The notes below the pieces were generated by a model. The model ran no database searches, was not told the origin of the DNA, and was given only the letters and a program-made list of their open reading frames with translations. A DNA stretch of 34,127 nucleotides from B1SED10-75 sp964636865. GTDB taxonomy: Bacteria; Bacillota; Dethiobacteria; DTU022; PWGO01. Position numbers and translations under genes: made by a program. Positions 15,380-24,495 of the stretch are shown here, piece after piece. The stretch covers positions 1 to 34,127 of the forward strand of contig CAZWVJ010000017.1 of assembly GCA_964636865.1 (NCBI GenBank), read 5' to 3'. Position 1 is the first letter of the stretch. Each line of letters begins with the position of its first letter.

Positions 15380-17329
15380 TTGGAAGCGGTAATTATTGGC
15401 ACGGCCGGCCACGTGGATCACGGCAAATCTGCTATGATCAACGCTCTCACCGGCGCAGATACGGATCGATTGAAGGAAGAAAAAGAAAGAGGGATTTCTA
15501 TAGATCTGGGGTTTACCTCTTTTCCCCTTCCGGATGGCCGCAAAGCCGGTATTGTTGATGTTCCGGGACATGAGAGGTTTATTAACAATATGCTGGTGGG
15601 GGCTTCCGGGGTAGACCTTGTTTTGCTGGTGATAGATGTTAACGAGGGGATGATGGAGCAAACCTGGGAGCACCTGGAAATTTTAGAACTGCTGGGTTTG
15701 GAAAAAGGAATGGTGGTGCTCACCAAAATTGATCTGGCCGACGAAGAATGGTGTGATATGGTAGAGGAAGAAGTGCGCGAGCAGTTGAAAGGGACGTTCC
15801 TGGAAAATAAACCTTTATGCCGGATATCTGCAGCGAGCGGTGAAGGTATAGAAGAGTTGAAAAAACAGCTGGAGATACTTACCGAAGATGTTGCTCCCCG
15901 TGACCTTCATGCCCCCGCGCGCCTGCCCGTGGACCGGGCGTTTATTATTGCCGGTTTCGGCACCATCGTTACCGGCACTTTGTTGCAGGGAAAAATAAAA
16001 ACCGGGGATACCGTAGAAATTTTGCCTTCCGAGGAGGAAGCGCGGGTGCGCTCTCTGCAGGTGCACGGGCTTAATGTTGAAGAGGCCCGGGGCGGTCAAA
16101 GGGTGGCTATTAATCTTTCCGGCCTGGAGAAAGATGATGTGGAACGGGGCAGTGTGGTGTGCATGCCGGGATATTTTCAACTTAATTCTTTGATGGATGC
16201 TTCGTTAGAACTGCTGGAGAGGGCTCCGCGAGGACTCAAGCATCTGGATCCCGTGCACTTGTACCTGGGCACTACCCGGGTAGTTGCGAGGGTCGCTTTG
16301 CTGGAAAAAGAGGTTTTATACCCCGGGGAAAGCAGCCTGGTTCAATTAAGGCTGGATTCCCCGCTGGTAGCGGAGAGGAAGGATCGCTTCATAATTCGCT
16401 CATATTCACCGGTGACGACTATCGGGGGAGGAGTGGTTTTAGATCCCGGCTCGGAGCGCCGCCGCCGTCCCCGCCGCTTTCGAGACAGCTCGCTTAAGTA
16501 TCTTCGGGAACTTGAGCAGGAGGTCAAGGAAACTGATTCGGATAAGTCTTTTGTAGAGCAGAAAATCAGGCAGTTAAAAATAGCGGATATTTCCCGCCTG
16601 GAAACTTCCACCCGCCTGGGCCCGGACAAACTTAAATCCATACTTGCGGAATTGGAAGATGAGCAGATGGTGCTGCAGTTAGGCGGCAGTTTTATTACCG
16701 CGGACAATTTGCAGGAATGGGAAAATAGTGTTTTCTCTTTTTTAGAGGATTATCACCGGAAATACCCCCTTTCTGCGGGGGTGCCCAGGGCTCAGCTGAA
16801 GAGCGCCATACCGGCCAAGCTTTCCCTGCGGGAGTACGATGCTTTTTTGGATTACATTCACCACAAGGGGGAAGTTGAGCTCTCCGGCGATAAGGTATGC
16901 CGCGCGGGATTTCAACCGGAACCCAGTGACAGTGAAAAGAAATTGCTGGAGCAAATTATAAATATATTCAAAAATGCCGGATTTCAGCCCCCTACTTTGA
17001 AAGAACTGGCTTCCACCCTGGGTAAGGACGTTAATTACCTGGAGTCGCTGCTGGAATATATGATTAGTCGGGGCATGCTGGTGAAAATTCATGAGGATAT
17101 GTATTTGCTGGATGAGCTTTACCGACAGGCCGTGCAGGTGCTCAAAGATCATTTTGCCCGACATGAAACCCTTACCATGGCTGAATACCGTGACTATTTG
17201 CAGAGCTCACGCAAATACATGCAGCCTCTGCTGGAGTTTTTTGATCAGCAAAAGATCACCATTCGCAAAGGTGATTACCGCGTGCCCCGGAAGTTAGAAC
17301 AAGAAGGGGAGGTGCATTGCAGTGAGTGA
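15380..17329 (+). CDS. selB: selenocysteine-specific elongation factor SelB
   Basis: This GTPase of 649 residues delivers Sec-tRNA(Sec) to UGA codons marked by a SECIS hairpin. Motifs: G1 GHVDHGKS (10-17), G3 DVPGHERF (60-67), G4 TKID (115-118), then EF-Tu-like beta-barrel domains (AFIIAGFGTIVTGT begins domain 2). The C-terminal part (about 400-645) has the winged-helix repeats expected for SECIS RNA binding. Start: TTG at 15380 has GGCGGAG at good spacing and begins the family-like EAVIIGTAGHVDHG. The GTG at 15371 would be too close to that site. The gene overlaps selD by 8 bases, indicating coupled translation. Confidence 0.95.
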   Translation: MEAVIIGTAGHVDHGKSAMINALTGADTDRLKEEKERGISIDLGFTSFPLPDGRKAGIVDVPGHERFINNMLVGASGVDLVLLVIDVNEGMMEQTWEHLEILELLGLEKGMVVLTKIDLADEEWCDMVEEEVREQLKGTFLENKPLCRISAASGEGIEELKKQLEILTEDVAPRDLHAPARLPVDRAFIIAGFGTIVTGTLLQGKIKTGDTVEILPSEEEARVRSLQVHGLNVEEARGGQRVAINLSGLEKDDVERGSVVCMPGYFQLNSLMDASLELLERAPRGLKHLDPVHLYLGTTRVVARVALLEKEVLYPGESSLVQLRLDSPLVAERKDRFIIRSYSPVTTIGGGVVLDPGSERRRRPRRFRDSSLKYLRELEQEVKETDSDKSFVEQKIRQLKIADISRLETSTRLGPDKLKSILAELEDEQMVLQLGGSFITADNLQEWENSVFSFLEDYHRKYPLSAGVPRAQLKSAIPAKLSLREYDAFLDYIHHKGEVELSGDKVCRAGFQPEPSDSEKKLLEQIINIFKNAGFQPPTLKELASTLGKDVNYLESLLEYMISRGMLVKIHEDMYLLDELYRQAVQVLKDHFARHETLTMAEYRDYLQSSRKYMQPLLEFFDQQKITIRKGDYRVPRKLEQEGEVHCSE

Positions 17330-18386
17330 TGAAAAGGTCAGGCTTACCACCCTTTCACGCAGTGCGGGGTGAGCAGCCAAAATAGGGCCGGAGACCCTGG
17401 CACAAGTATTGTGCTCTTTACCTGTATCACAGGATCCGTGTTTTATAAACCGGGAAGAAAAAAATGCCGATGCCGGTATATACCGGGTAAGCGAAGATAT
17501 AGCCCTGGTGCAATCGGTGGATTTCTTTACGCCGGTGGTTGATGATCCTTATGTCTTTGGAGAAATTGCCGCTGCAAACGCGTTCAGTGATATTTATGCG
17601 GTGGGGGGCACGCCCCTTACAGTTCTCAATTTGGTGTGCTTTCCCTGCAAAAGCTTGGGGCATGATACCCTCAAAGAGATACTTGCCGGCGGGCATGCCA
17701 AGACCGAAGAAGCCGGAGCCGCTGTAGTAGGTGGGCACAGTGTGGAAGACGAAGAGCCTAAATACGGGCTTTCCGTTACCGGCAAGGTTCATCCCGCCGA
17801 AATCGTGTCGCATGCAGCGGCGCGACCAAAAGATTTGCTGGTGCTAACCAAGCCCCTGGGCGCAGGAGTGATTACTACGGCATTAAAAGGGCAGGCGGTT
17901 AGCGCAAACGAAGCCCGACAGGCTTTGGATGGGATGACTGCCCTTAACCGCGATGCTTCCCTGGCCATGAAGGAGGTGGGGGTGAATGCGTGTACCGATA
18001 TTACCGGCTTCGGTTTGTTGGGCCACGCGGTGGAAATGGCTGCAGACAGTAAAGTTTGCCTGCGCCTGAATTTGCACGCTCTTCCCTTCTATGAGGGGGC
18101 ATGGGAACTCGCCGACATGGGCATTATACCCGGCGGAGCTTATCATAACAAAGAATATTATGGGCGGGTTATGAAAATAAATGTAGACGAAAAGGAAAAA
18201 GAAACTGAGCTTAATTTGGCATCTGATCCGCAAACTTCGGGGGGGCTCCTAATGTCAGTTCCGCCGCATAAATCGGAAGACTTGACGGCGGCTTTGAACA
18301 GATACGGAATTAAAGGTTACATTATCGGGGAAGTAACCGCTCCCCTTGAAGGTCCGCAGGATTTGCAGGTGGTCGTAGAAGAATAA
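17322..18386 (+). CDS. selD: selenide, water dikinase, itself a UGA-selenocysteine protein
   Basis: This protein of 354 residues makes selenophosphate from selenide and ATP. The frame opens at GTG 17322, with GGGGAGGTG 7 bases upstream and overlapping selB. It reads VSDEKVRLTTLSRSAG, then TGA (17370-17372) at codon 17, then AAKIGPETLAQVL and the normal SelD body, with SVDFFTPVVDDPYVFGEIAAANAFSDIYAVGG split across about 60-92. In E. coli SelD the active cysteine is Cys17, followed by Lys20. Here codon 17 is TGA and K20 is conserved, so TGA most likely encodes selenocysteine, as in several known SelD proteins. A conventional gene caller would start falsely at TTG 17409 and lose the active site. 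A SECIS-like hairpin follows the TGA. The alternative, a nonsense mutation, is unlikely next to intact selA and selB. Confidence 0.93.
17370..17405 (+). promoter_or_regulatory. SECIS-like hairpin in selD
   Basis: Beginning 12 bases after the TGA, AGGG (17384-17387) pairs with CCCT (17395-17398) around the 7-base loop CCGGAGA. GCC (17376-17378) can pair with GGC (17399-17401), leaving AAAAT bulged. The position immediately 3' of UGA, within the coding region, and the short apical stem with G residues in the loop are what bacterial SelB-bound SECIS elements look like. Confidence 0.7.
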
Positions 18387-18411
18387 ATAGAAGAATAAAT
18401 AGAAGAATAAT
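18376..18411. repeat. 12-bp tandem repeat at the end of selD
   Basis: AGAAGAATAAAT is repeated about three times, starting inside the last codons of selD (the stop is in the first unit). It is probably slippage-prone and has no evident function. Confidence 0.65.
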
Positions 18412-18520
18412 AAGAAGCGTGAAAGAAAGAATGAAGGGATAAAACAACAAACCGGCACATCTAACCGGCATAGATAACGAGCACAGTTTCTAAAAAGCTA
18501 ATTTGCGCGGGGAAGTAACA

Positions 18521-18587
18521 TTACCCATTGAACAACTGCAGAGTTGAGCATCTTCGGATGCGGAGGTGATGGGTGTTTAGTTAACAC
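18521..18587 (+). ncRNA. candidate structured RNA: three-way junction
   Basis: ACCCAT (18523-18528) pairs with ATGGGT (18569-18574). Enclosed are two 5-bp hairpins: CAACT-GCAG-AGTTG (18533-18546) and GCATC-TTCG-GATGC (18548-18561), the latter a cUUCGg tetraloop, which is very stable in RNA. A further hairpin GTGTT/AACAC (18573-18587) overlaps the outer stem, so the two cannot both form fully. It matches no riboswitch class I know. The rest of 18387-19063 is AT-rich; TTGACT at 18756 with TATACT 20 bases on is a poor promoter candidate, and no gene was seen. Confidence 0.35.
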
Positions 18588-19063
18588 TTAGAAAGCAAAA
18601 CGCTTAATGGGCAGAACTTAATAAGAATGACTAAAAATTCATATCTTTCAAATTACTTTATTTGGCGGGAATAAATTAAATTGTAGGCAGGATTTAATTA
18701 GAATGATGTCGAATTTTTAAAAGGTTAATGAGGTTAATGATTTATTCACGCTGGGTTGACTTATTTTATATGCAAGCCACTTATACTTTAAGTAGTTAAT
18801 TCGGCAGTTAATTCGAATGATAGTTTTGAAGAAAGGAGGGGTGAAGGAGAACAGCCAATAATTTTTCAGGTTTAAGTTGTGGAAGCGGTACGCAGAAGTG
18901 TTAAATTCGAACAGTTTGGTTTGTTTGGTTCACAAATTAATTTATGTTGTAGTTCACGAATTAAGAAGTTAAAACATGAGCGTTTCATGAGGGTTTTGAG
19001 AAAGAAAAAAATAATGCAAGAGCAAGTTAAGTAACAAAATATCTCTTTATGTGGGGTATGAAG

Positions 19064-20191
19064 ATGAGCGTTGAAAACATGTCATTTACAGAACAGTTTG
19101 ATTTATTAGGATGTATTCAGTGTGGAAGGTGTACAGGCGGATGCCCGGTGACGGTTAGGACTAACCTTAATCCCCGCCGGATAGTTAATGATTGTTATAA
19201 TGAGGAATTGTTGGAGGAACTTGCCCGCCTGCCGGAAGTTTGGGATTGCAGCGCGTGCCATACCTGCGCGGTAAGATGTCCCAAAGGTTTGAAACCGGTA
19301 GAGGTTTTGTTTGGCCTGCGCAATATATTAGTAGAAAGTGGGAAAGTAGAGCCTACAGTCAGGGATGCGCTGGAAAGCACCTTCCTGGAAGGGAACCCCT
19401 GGGGCAAGGCGCGGGCTACCCGTTATGACTGGATGGAGGGGTTGGATGTAAAAATAGCCGACCCCGAGCAGGAAGTGGAAAACCTCTTTTTCGTATGCTG
19501 TACCATTGCCTACGATCCGCGGGTGCAGATGGTAGCCCAGAATATGGTTAAGTTACTCAATAAATATGAGGTGGATTACGCTTTTCTGGGTGAAGAAGAA
19601 TCTTGCTGCGCCAGTGAAATTTTGGCACTGGGCGAAAAAGAATTATTTGAAGAAGCAGCAGAGGGAAATGTAGAGCTTTTTAACGGCTTTAAAGCTAAGC
19701 GGATAGTTACCCTTTCACCGCACTGTCTTACTGCTTTCAAAAAGTATGAAGGGCTGAATGCGGAAGTAATTCACTATACCCAGCTTTTAGCAGAGCTTGT
19801 GGAGGATGGCACTATTGACCTTTCCACAGAGTTGAATGAGAAGATAGTCTATCACGATCCTTGTTTCCTGGGCAAGCAAAACGATATTTTTGATGAGCCC
19901 CGTGCTATTTTAAAAAGTGTTCCGGGTGTAGAATTCCAAGAATTTAATCGCAGCCGGGAGCGCAGCCTTTGCTGTGAAGGTGGAGGAGGTAAAATGTGGG
20001 CGGAAACGGAATCTAAAGCAGAGCGCCTGGCGGAGACAAGAATCAAAGATGCCAAAGAGCTCGACGCTACAGTTGTGGCGGTGGCTTGCCCGTTTTGCGT
20101 CCTCACCCTTGATGATGCCGTTAAAGCCTTAGGGTATGAAGAAGAAATGAGAGTTGCGGAAATTATGGAGCTTTTAGGTGAGCTACTTTAA
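19064..20191 (+). CDS. HdrD-like (fused HdrC-HdrB) Fe-S oxidoreductase
   Basis: This is a soluble protein of about 375 residues with no membrane segment. The N-terminus carries two [4Fe-4S] motifs: C17-x2-C20-x2-C23-x3-C27 (CIQCGRCTGGCP) and C62-x2-C65-x2-C68-x3-C72 (CSACHTCAVRCP). Two CCG-type cysteine-rich domains follow: FVCCTIAYDP near 145 with EESCCASE near 183, and HDPCFLGKQ near 264 with CCEGGGGKMW near 302. This is the HdrC-plus-HdrB architecture found in HdrD and in GlpC/LutA-like proteins. CCG domains bind the non-cubane clusters that carry out disulfide chemistry in HdrB; the substrate here is unknown. Three in-frame ATGs exist (19049, 19058, 19064); the last has GGGGT at the best distance, though the site is weak. 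It is the first gene of the Etf-Hdr-Flx operon, 34 bases before etfB. Confidence 0.85.
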   Translation: MSVENMSFTEQFDLLGCIQCGRCTGGCPVTVRTNLNPRRIVNDCYNEELLEELARLPEVWDCSACHTCAVRCPKGLKPVEVLFGLRNILVESGKVEPTVRDALESTFLEGNPWGKARATRYDWMEGLDVKIADPEQEVENLFFVCCTIAYDPRVQMVAQNMVKLLNKYEVDYAFLGEEESCCASEILALGEKELFEEAAEGNVELFNGFKAKRIVTLSPHCLTAFKKYEGLNAEVIHYTQLLAELVEDGTIDLSTELNEKIVYHDPCFLGKQNDIFDEPRAILKSVPGVEFQEFNRSRERSLCCEGGGGKMWAETESKAERLAETRIKDAKELDATVVAVACPFCVLTLDDAVKALGYEEEMRVAEIMELLGELL

Positions 20192-20225
20192 TTGAATTTT
20201 AATGAAAAGCAGGAGGTGAAGGTTT

Positions 20226-21017
20226 TTGAAGACTTTTGTTTGTATCAAGCAGGTGCCGGATACTTCGGAAGCAGAGGTAAAAGTTGATTCGAGCGGTAAG
20301 GCTGTTGATGACAGCAGGTTTTCTTTTGACATCAACGATGCGGACAATTATGCAGTAGAAACAGCGGTACAAATTAAAGAAGCCCAAGAAGGAACTGTTA
20401 GTGTGGTTTCCATGGGATCCCAGAGTAGTGATGTGATGATTCGGATGGCCATGGCCAAAGGTGGAGACGATGCCATGCGGATTGAGGATTCTCGCATAAA
20501 CACTACCGATCCATTGTCCGTGGCCAAGGTGTTGGCCGCATCCATCAAAGACAAGGAATTTGACCTGGTGCTCACGGGCTGTATGGCCAGTGACGATGGC
20601 CATATGTCTGTGGGGGTTGCCATGGCGGAAGAGTTGGGCGTGCCCCATGTTTCTATGGTGAAAGATGTTGAAGTCCTGGGCGACGGTAAAATAAAAGCCA
20701 GCCGGGAATTAGAGGGCGGCCTCATGGAGGTTGTAGAAGTAACTTTGCCGGCAGTAATGACTATTCAAACCGGCATTAATGAGCCTCGCTATGCGCCTAT
20801 CAGAGGCATTCGCCAGGCTCAGAAAAAAGAACTCAGCGTGCTCAGCCTTGATGACCTGGGAGTACCCGCAGATCAGGTAGATGAGTCTGCTTCCCAGATC
20901 ATGTTGAATAAGCTTTATGTTCCCGAAGTTGTTTCGGCTGCCGAGTTTATTGAAGGTGAACCGGAAGAAAAGGCCGAGAAACTGGCTTCTATCCTGATCA
21001 AAGGAGGTCATGTATAA
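20226..21017 (+). CDS. etfB: electron transfer flavoprotein beta subunit
   Basis: This is a 263-residue EtfB. Typical features: the N-terminal CIKQVPDTSEAEV (6-18), SFDINDADNYAVETA (33-47), and the recognition-loop region ending TLPAVMTIQTGINEPRYA (about 174-191), the usual Etf-beta signature. It pairs with EtfA to carry FAD and AMP or a second FAD between dehydrogenases and an acceptor. The start is TTG at 20226 behind an excellent AGGAGGTGA. Its stop overlaps the etfA start by one base (TAATG). Whether this Etf bifurcates cannot be judged by eye; placement next to HdrA and Flx genes makes it possible. Confidence 0.95.
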   Translation: MKTFVCIKQVPDTSEAEVKVDSSGKAVDDSRFSFDINDADNYAVETAVQIKEAQEGTVSVVSMGSQSSDVMIRMAMAKGGDDAMRIEDSRINTTDPLSVAKVLAASIKDKEFDLVLTGCMASDDGHMSVGVAMAEELGVPHVSMVKDVEVLGDGKIKASRELEGGLMEVVEVTLPAVMTIQTGINEPRYAPIRGIRQAQKKELSVLSLDDLGVPADQVDESASQIMLNKLYVPEVVSAAEFIEGEPEEKAEKLASILIKGGHV

Positions 21018-21994
21018 TGGGCGACGTATTAGTAGTAGCAGAACACAGGCAGGGAGAAATTCGGGATGTAACCTGGGAAATGCTCAACCTGGCCTCTCAA
21101 GTTGCTCCCGATGCAGGTGGCCAGGTAGTTTCCGTGGTTTTAGGAAGCGGGCTGGACGATATCGCCGGCAGTGTGGCGGGAGCTTGCGACAAGGTGCTTG
21201 CTGTTGATGATCCTCTCCTGGAAAACTTTAACGGCGAAAAGTATCAAAAAGTCCTTTCCGCTCTCATGGATGAGCACAAGCCATTTATTGTTATGATCCC
21301 TCAAACTGCCGAGGGTGTAGATTATGCTCCGGCATTGGCCGTGGAAAAAGGGTTTCCTTACCTGACTGAACTCGTAGGGTTAAAGGTAGACGGGGGCAAG
21401 CCCGTAGCTGAGCGCCAGTATTACCAGGGTAAGGTTAATGCCGAATTTTCCTTTAAAGATGCGGAGACTTACCTGTTTACTATCAGGGAAGCGGCTTTTG
21501 AACCCATTGAGCCCTCGAAGCAGGGAAGTGTAGAAAAAGTAGATTCTCCATTAAAGGAAGATATTGATTACCGGAAGTTCTTGGAGTATGTAGAAGCCGA
21601 AGTGGGCGACGTGGATATAACTCAATCGGAAAAATTGGTGGCTCTCGGAAGAGGAATCAAAGAAGAAAAGAATGTTCCCGATATGGAAGAGCTGGCCAAG
21701 TCCCTGGGTGCAGATATGTGTGGCTCTAGGGCTGCAGTGGACGCCGGCTGGTTGCCGCATGATCGCCAGGTAGGCACTTCCGGCAAAGTAGTTAAGCCAA
21801 AGCTTTACCTTGCGCTGGGCATATCCGGGGCTTTTCAGCACCTGGCAGGTATAAAAGGGGCAAAAACCGTGGTAGCTGTTAATAAGGACCCCAACGCCCC
21901 CATATTTGCGGAAGCCGATTATGCCCTTGTTGATGATCTTTTTAAGGTAGTACCCAAGTTAGTAGAAAAACTAAAAGAAGGAAAAGGCGCTTAG
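21017..21994 (+). CDS. etfA: electron transfer flavoprotein alpha subunit
   Basis: This is a 325-residue EtfA. The C-terminal FAD-binding domain is unmistakable: GSRAAVDAGWLPHDRQVGTS (about 236-255), then PKLYLALGISGAFQH (about 261-275) and AVNKDPNAPIFAEADYALVDD. The N-terminal half is the variable Etf domain. ATG start behind AAAGGAGGTC, translationally coupled to etfB. No ferredoxin domain is fused. It is followed after 59 bases by hdrA in the same operon. Confidence 0.95.
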   Translation: MGDVLVVAEHRQGEIRDVTWEMLNLASQVAPDAGGQVVSVVLGSGLDDIAGSVAGACDKVLAVDDPLLENFNGEKYQKVLSALMDEHKPFIVMIPQTAEGVDYAPALAVEKGFPYLTELVGLKVDGGKPVAERQYYQGKVNAEFSFKDAETYLFTIREAAFEPIEPSKQGSVEKVDSPLKEDIDYRKFLEYVEAEVGDVDITQSEKLVALGRGIKEEKNVPDMEELAKSLGADMCGSRAAVDAGWLPHDRQVGTSGKVVKPKLYLALGISGAFQHLAGIKGAKTVVAVNKDPNAPIFAEADYALVDDLFKVVPKLVEKLKEGKGA

Positions 21995-22053
21995 TCCTCA
22001 AGCAGGTTCAGCGCTTTAAATAGCTAAACTGCGTGGGAGGATGAAAATTCGAA

Positions 22054-24057
22054 ATGACGGAAAAGCCCAAAATTGGTGTTTATGTTTGTCATTGTGGTAT
22101 TAATATTGCATCGACAGTTGATGTGGAGGAAGTAGCCCGTTATGCAGGGGAAATCCCCGGGGTGGTGGTTTCTAAGACCTATCCTTATGTTTGTTCTGAT
22201 CCCGGGCAGGCCCTCATTCGGGAGGATATCGAGAACCTGGGGTTGACCAGGGTAGTAGTGGCTTCCTGCTCACCCCGGATGCATGAGCCGACTTTTCGTA
22301 AAACATTGAAGGAAGCCGGTTTAAACCCCTATTATTTGGAGATGGCGAATATCAGGGAACAGTGTTCCTGGGTCCATCCGGATAGTGAAGAGGCTACCGG
22401 CAAGGCCAAAAAAATGGTGGCGGGGTCGGTGGCAAAGGCCCGTTTACTGGAACCCCTGGAAGAGAAAGAAGTGGAAGCAGAGCCTTCAGCGCTGGTTATC
22501 GGAGCCGGAATAGCCGGCATTCAGGCTGCGCTTGATATTGCTGATGCCGGTTTTCAGGTTTACCTGGTGGAACAAACGCCTTCGGTTGGAGGGCGCATGG
22601 CTCAGCTGGATAAGACATTTCCCACGCTGGACTGCTCTGCATGTATTCTTACCCCTAAAATGGTGGACGTGGCCAGTCATCCTAACATTGAGTTGATGAC
22701 TTATTCCGAAGTAGAAGAGATAAACGGTTTTATCGGCAATTTTGATGTTAAGGTGAGGAAAAAGGCGCGTTATGTGGATGTAGACAAGTGCACCGGCTGC
22801 GGAGATTGCGCTCAAGAATGCCGGGTACAACGTGTTCCCAGCGAGTATAATGCCGGTGTAGGTAACCGTGCGGCTATTTACCTTCCATTTCCGCAGGCGG
22901 TTCCGGCAAAATTCACTATTGATCCGGAGAAATGCCTCTACCTTACTAAAGGAAAATGCGGCAAATCACCCAAGTGTGAAGAGGTTTGCCAGGCAGGGGC
23001 TATAAATTTCGAGCAGGAAGACGAAATAGTGGAGTTTAGAGCGGGTACTATTATCGTAGCTACCGGCTTTGATGTATTCGATGCTTCCCGCAGGCCGGAA
23101 CTGGGATACCAGGACTATGATAATGTGATTACCGCCCTGGAGATGGAGCGATTGGTTTCGGCTTCCGGCCCCACCGAAGGGAAGCTTTTGATCGGGAAAG
23201 GCGAAGATCAGAAGGAACCCAAGGATATTGCTTTTATCAAGTGTGTGGGCTCACGTGATGAGACCGTGGGAAATGAATACTGTTCCCGTGTATGCTGTAT
23301 GTATACGGCTAAGCTGGCCCACCTGGTAAAAGAAAAGATTCCCGATGCCAGAGTTACTATTTATTACATGGATGTGCGGGCCTTTGGCAAAGGGTTTGAA
23401 GAATTTTACGACCGGGTGCGCCGCGAAGGTGTCCGCTATGTCAGGGGCAGCCCTTCTGAAATTTACCAGCAAGATGACAAGCTGGTGGTAAAAGTTGAAG
23501 ATACTCTTACTGCCACTCCACGGGAAGATGAAATGGATTTGGTAGTTTTAGCGGTAGGCCTTGAGCCGCGCTTGGAAACAAAGCAGATAACTGATTTGCT
23601 CAGGCTTTCCCAAACTTCAGACCGATTCTTAATGGAAGCGCATCCTAAGCTGCGGCCCGTTGATACTTCCTCGGACGGCGTGTTTCTGGCCGGATGCTGC
23701 CAGGGGCCGAAGGATATACCGGACACGGTGGCGCAGGCTAAAGGCGCGGCTTCTTCCGCTTTAATGCCCCTGTCAAAGGGAATGGTTAAGGTTGAGGCGC
23801 AGGTCTCGGAAGTGGACGAGAGCATATGCCGGGGATGCGGTTATTGTGTGGAGGTTTGCCCGTACGGAGCAATCGAATTAGAGGAAGTTAATCAAATGGG
23901 ACATATGGTCCAGGTAGCAAAGGTCAATGAGGCTCTCTGTAAGGGCTGTGGTGCTTGCGTGGCAGCCTGTTTTTCGGGGGCTATCCAGGCCAAGTCTTTC
24001 CGGGACCGTCAGATATTACCACAAATTGCGGTATTAGGGGGGTTAAAGGATGAGTGA
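22054..24057 (+). CDS. hdrA: heterodisulfide reductase subunit A-like flavoprotein
   Basis: This is a 667-residue HdrA-like protein, the FAD-containing hub of flavin-based electron bifurcation in Hdr complexes. Order: an N-terminal region with YVCHCG (10-15) and CSPRMHEPTF (72-81), then the FAD dinucleotide fold at VIGAGIAGIQ (148-157) and a TLDCSACILTPK motif (191-202). An internal ferredoxin motif C246-x2-C249-x2-C252-x3-C256 follows, and two C-terminal [4Fe-4S] motifs begin at C592 and C629. No selenocysteine codon is needed. It overlaps the next gene by 8 bases, which supports a tight functional link with the MvhD-like subunit. There are no separate hdrB or hdrC genes; the HdrD-like protein two genes upstream of etfA may supply those functions. 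Confidence 0.92.
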   Translation: MTEKPKIGVYVCHCGINIASTVDVEEVARYAGEIPGVVVSKTYPYVCSDPGQALIREDIENLGLTRVVVASCSPRMHEPTFRKTLKEAGLNPYYLEMANIREQCSWVHPDSEEATGKAKKMVAGSVAKARLLEPLEEKEVEAEPSALVIGAGIAGIQAALDIADAGFQVYLVEQTPSVGGRMAQLDKTFPTLDCSACILTPKMVDVASHPNIELMTYSEVEEINGFIGNFDVKVRKKARYVDVDKCTGCGDCAQECRVQRVPSEYNAGVGNRAAIYLPFPQAVPAKFTIDPEKCLYLTKGKCGKSPKCEEVCQAGAINFEQEDEIVEFRAGTIIVATGFDVFDASRRPELGYQDYDNVITALEMERLVSASGPTEGKLLIGKGEDQKEPKDIAFIKCVGSRDETVGNEYCSRVCCMYTAKLAHLVKEKIPDARVTIYYMDVRAFGKGFEEFYDRVRREGVRYVRGSPSEIYQQDDKLVVKVEDTLTATPREDEMDLVVLAVGLEPRLETKQITDLLRLSQTSDRFLMEAHPKLRPVDTSSDGVFLAGCCQGPKDIPDTVAQAKGAASSALMPLSKGMVKVEAQVSEVDESICRGCGYCVEVCPYGAIELEEVNQMGHMVQVAKVNEALCKGCGACVAACFSGAIQAKSFRDRQILPQIAVLGGLKDE

Positions 24058-24481
24058 TAATTTTGAGCCTAACATTGTTGCTTTTTTGTGTAACTGGTGT
24101 TCTTATGCCGGGGCCGACCTGGCGGGAACCAGTCGTATACAATATCCTTATAATATAAAAACTATTCGGGTAATGTGTACCGGCAGAGTTAACCCCCTTT
24201 ATGTGCTGAATGCATTACAGCAAGGAGCAGACGGGGTGCTTGTTTCTGGATGCCACCCCGGCGACTGCCACTATATGGAGGGTAATATGTTTGCCCGCCG
24301 CAGATTGGGGCTGCTGAAGGATATGTTAGAGTTTGTAGGTGTAGATCCCCGCCGCTTTCAGATGAGTTGGGTTTCTGCTTCAGAACCCCATAAGTGGAAA
24401 GAAGTAGTAGAAAAATTAGTTGGGGAAACCCGGGAACTAGGCCCGTTTGAACAATTTCAAAGAAATATGATTAACTGGTAG
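24050..24481 (+). CDS. MvhD/FlxD-like [2Fe-2S] electron-transfer subunit
   Basis: This 143-residue protein matches the F420-non-reducing hydrogenase delta subunit family (MvhD), which delivers electrons to HdrA. Visible cysteines are C14 and C17 (CNWCSYAGADLAG), C43 (VMCTGRV), and C68 and C73 (SGCHPGDCHY), all typical positions for its cluster. No hydrogenase large or small subunit genes are present, so the electron donor is more likely the Flx-type NAD(H) module encoded downstream (FlxD role). The start lies inside the end of hdrA, and 14 bases separate it from the next gene. Confidence 0.9.
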   Translation: MSDNFEPNIVAFLCNWCSYAGADLAGTSRIQYPYNIKTIRVMCTGRVNPLYVLNALQQGADGVLVSGCHPGDCHYMEGNMFARRRLGLLKDMLEFVGVDPRRFQMSWVSASEPHKWKEVVEKLVGETRELGPFEQFQRNMINW

Positions 24482-24495
24482 GGAGGGAGGATCGT

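Noticed and set aside
18545..18561. TGA followed by a tight hairpin, like a second selenocysteine site
   Set aside because: The frame is closed by TAA at 18491 and TAG at 18578, giving about 25 codons with no ribosome site.
18387..19063. Possible selC (tRNA-Sec) next to the sel operon
   Set aside because: No T-arm GGTTC-type motif, long acceptor stem or TCA anticodon loop could be found.
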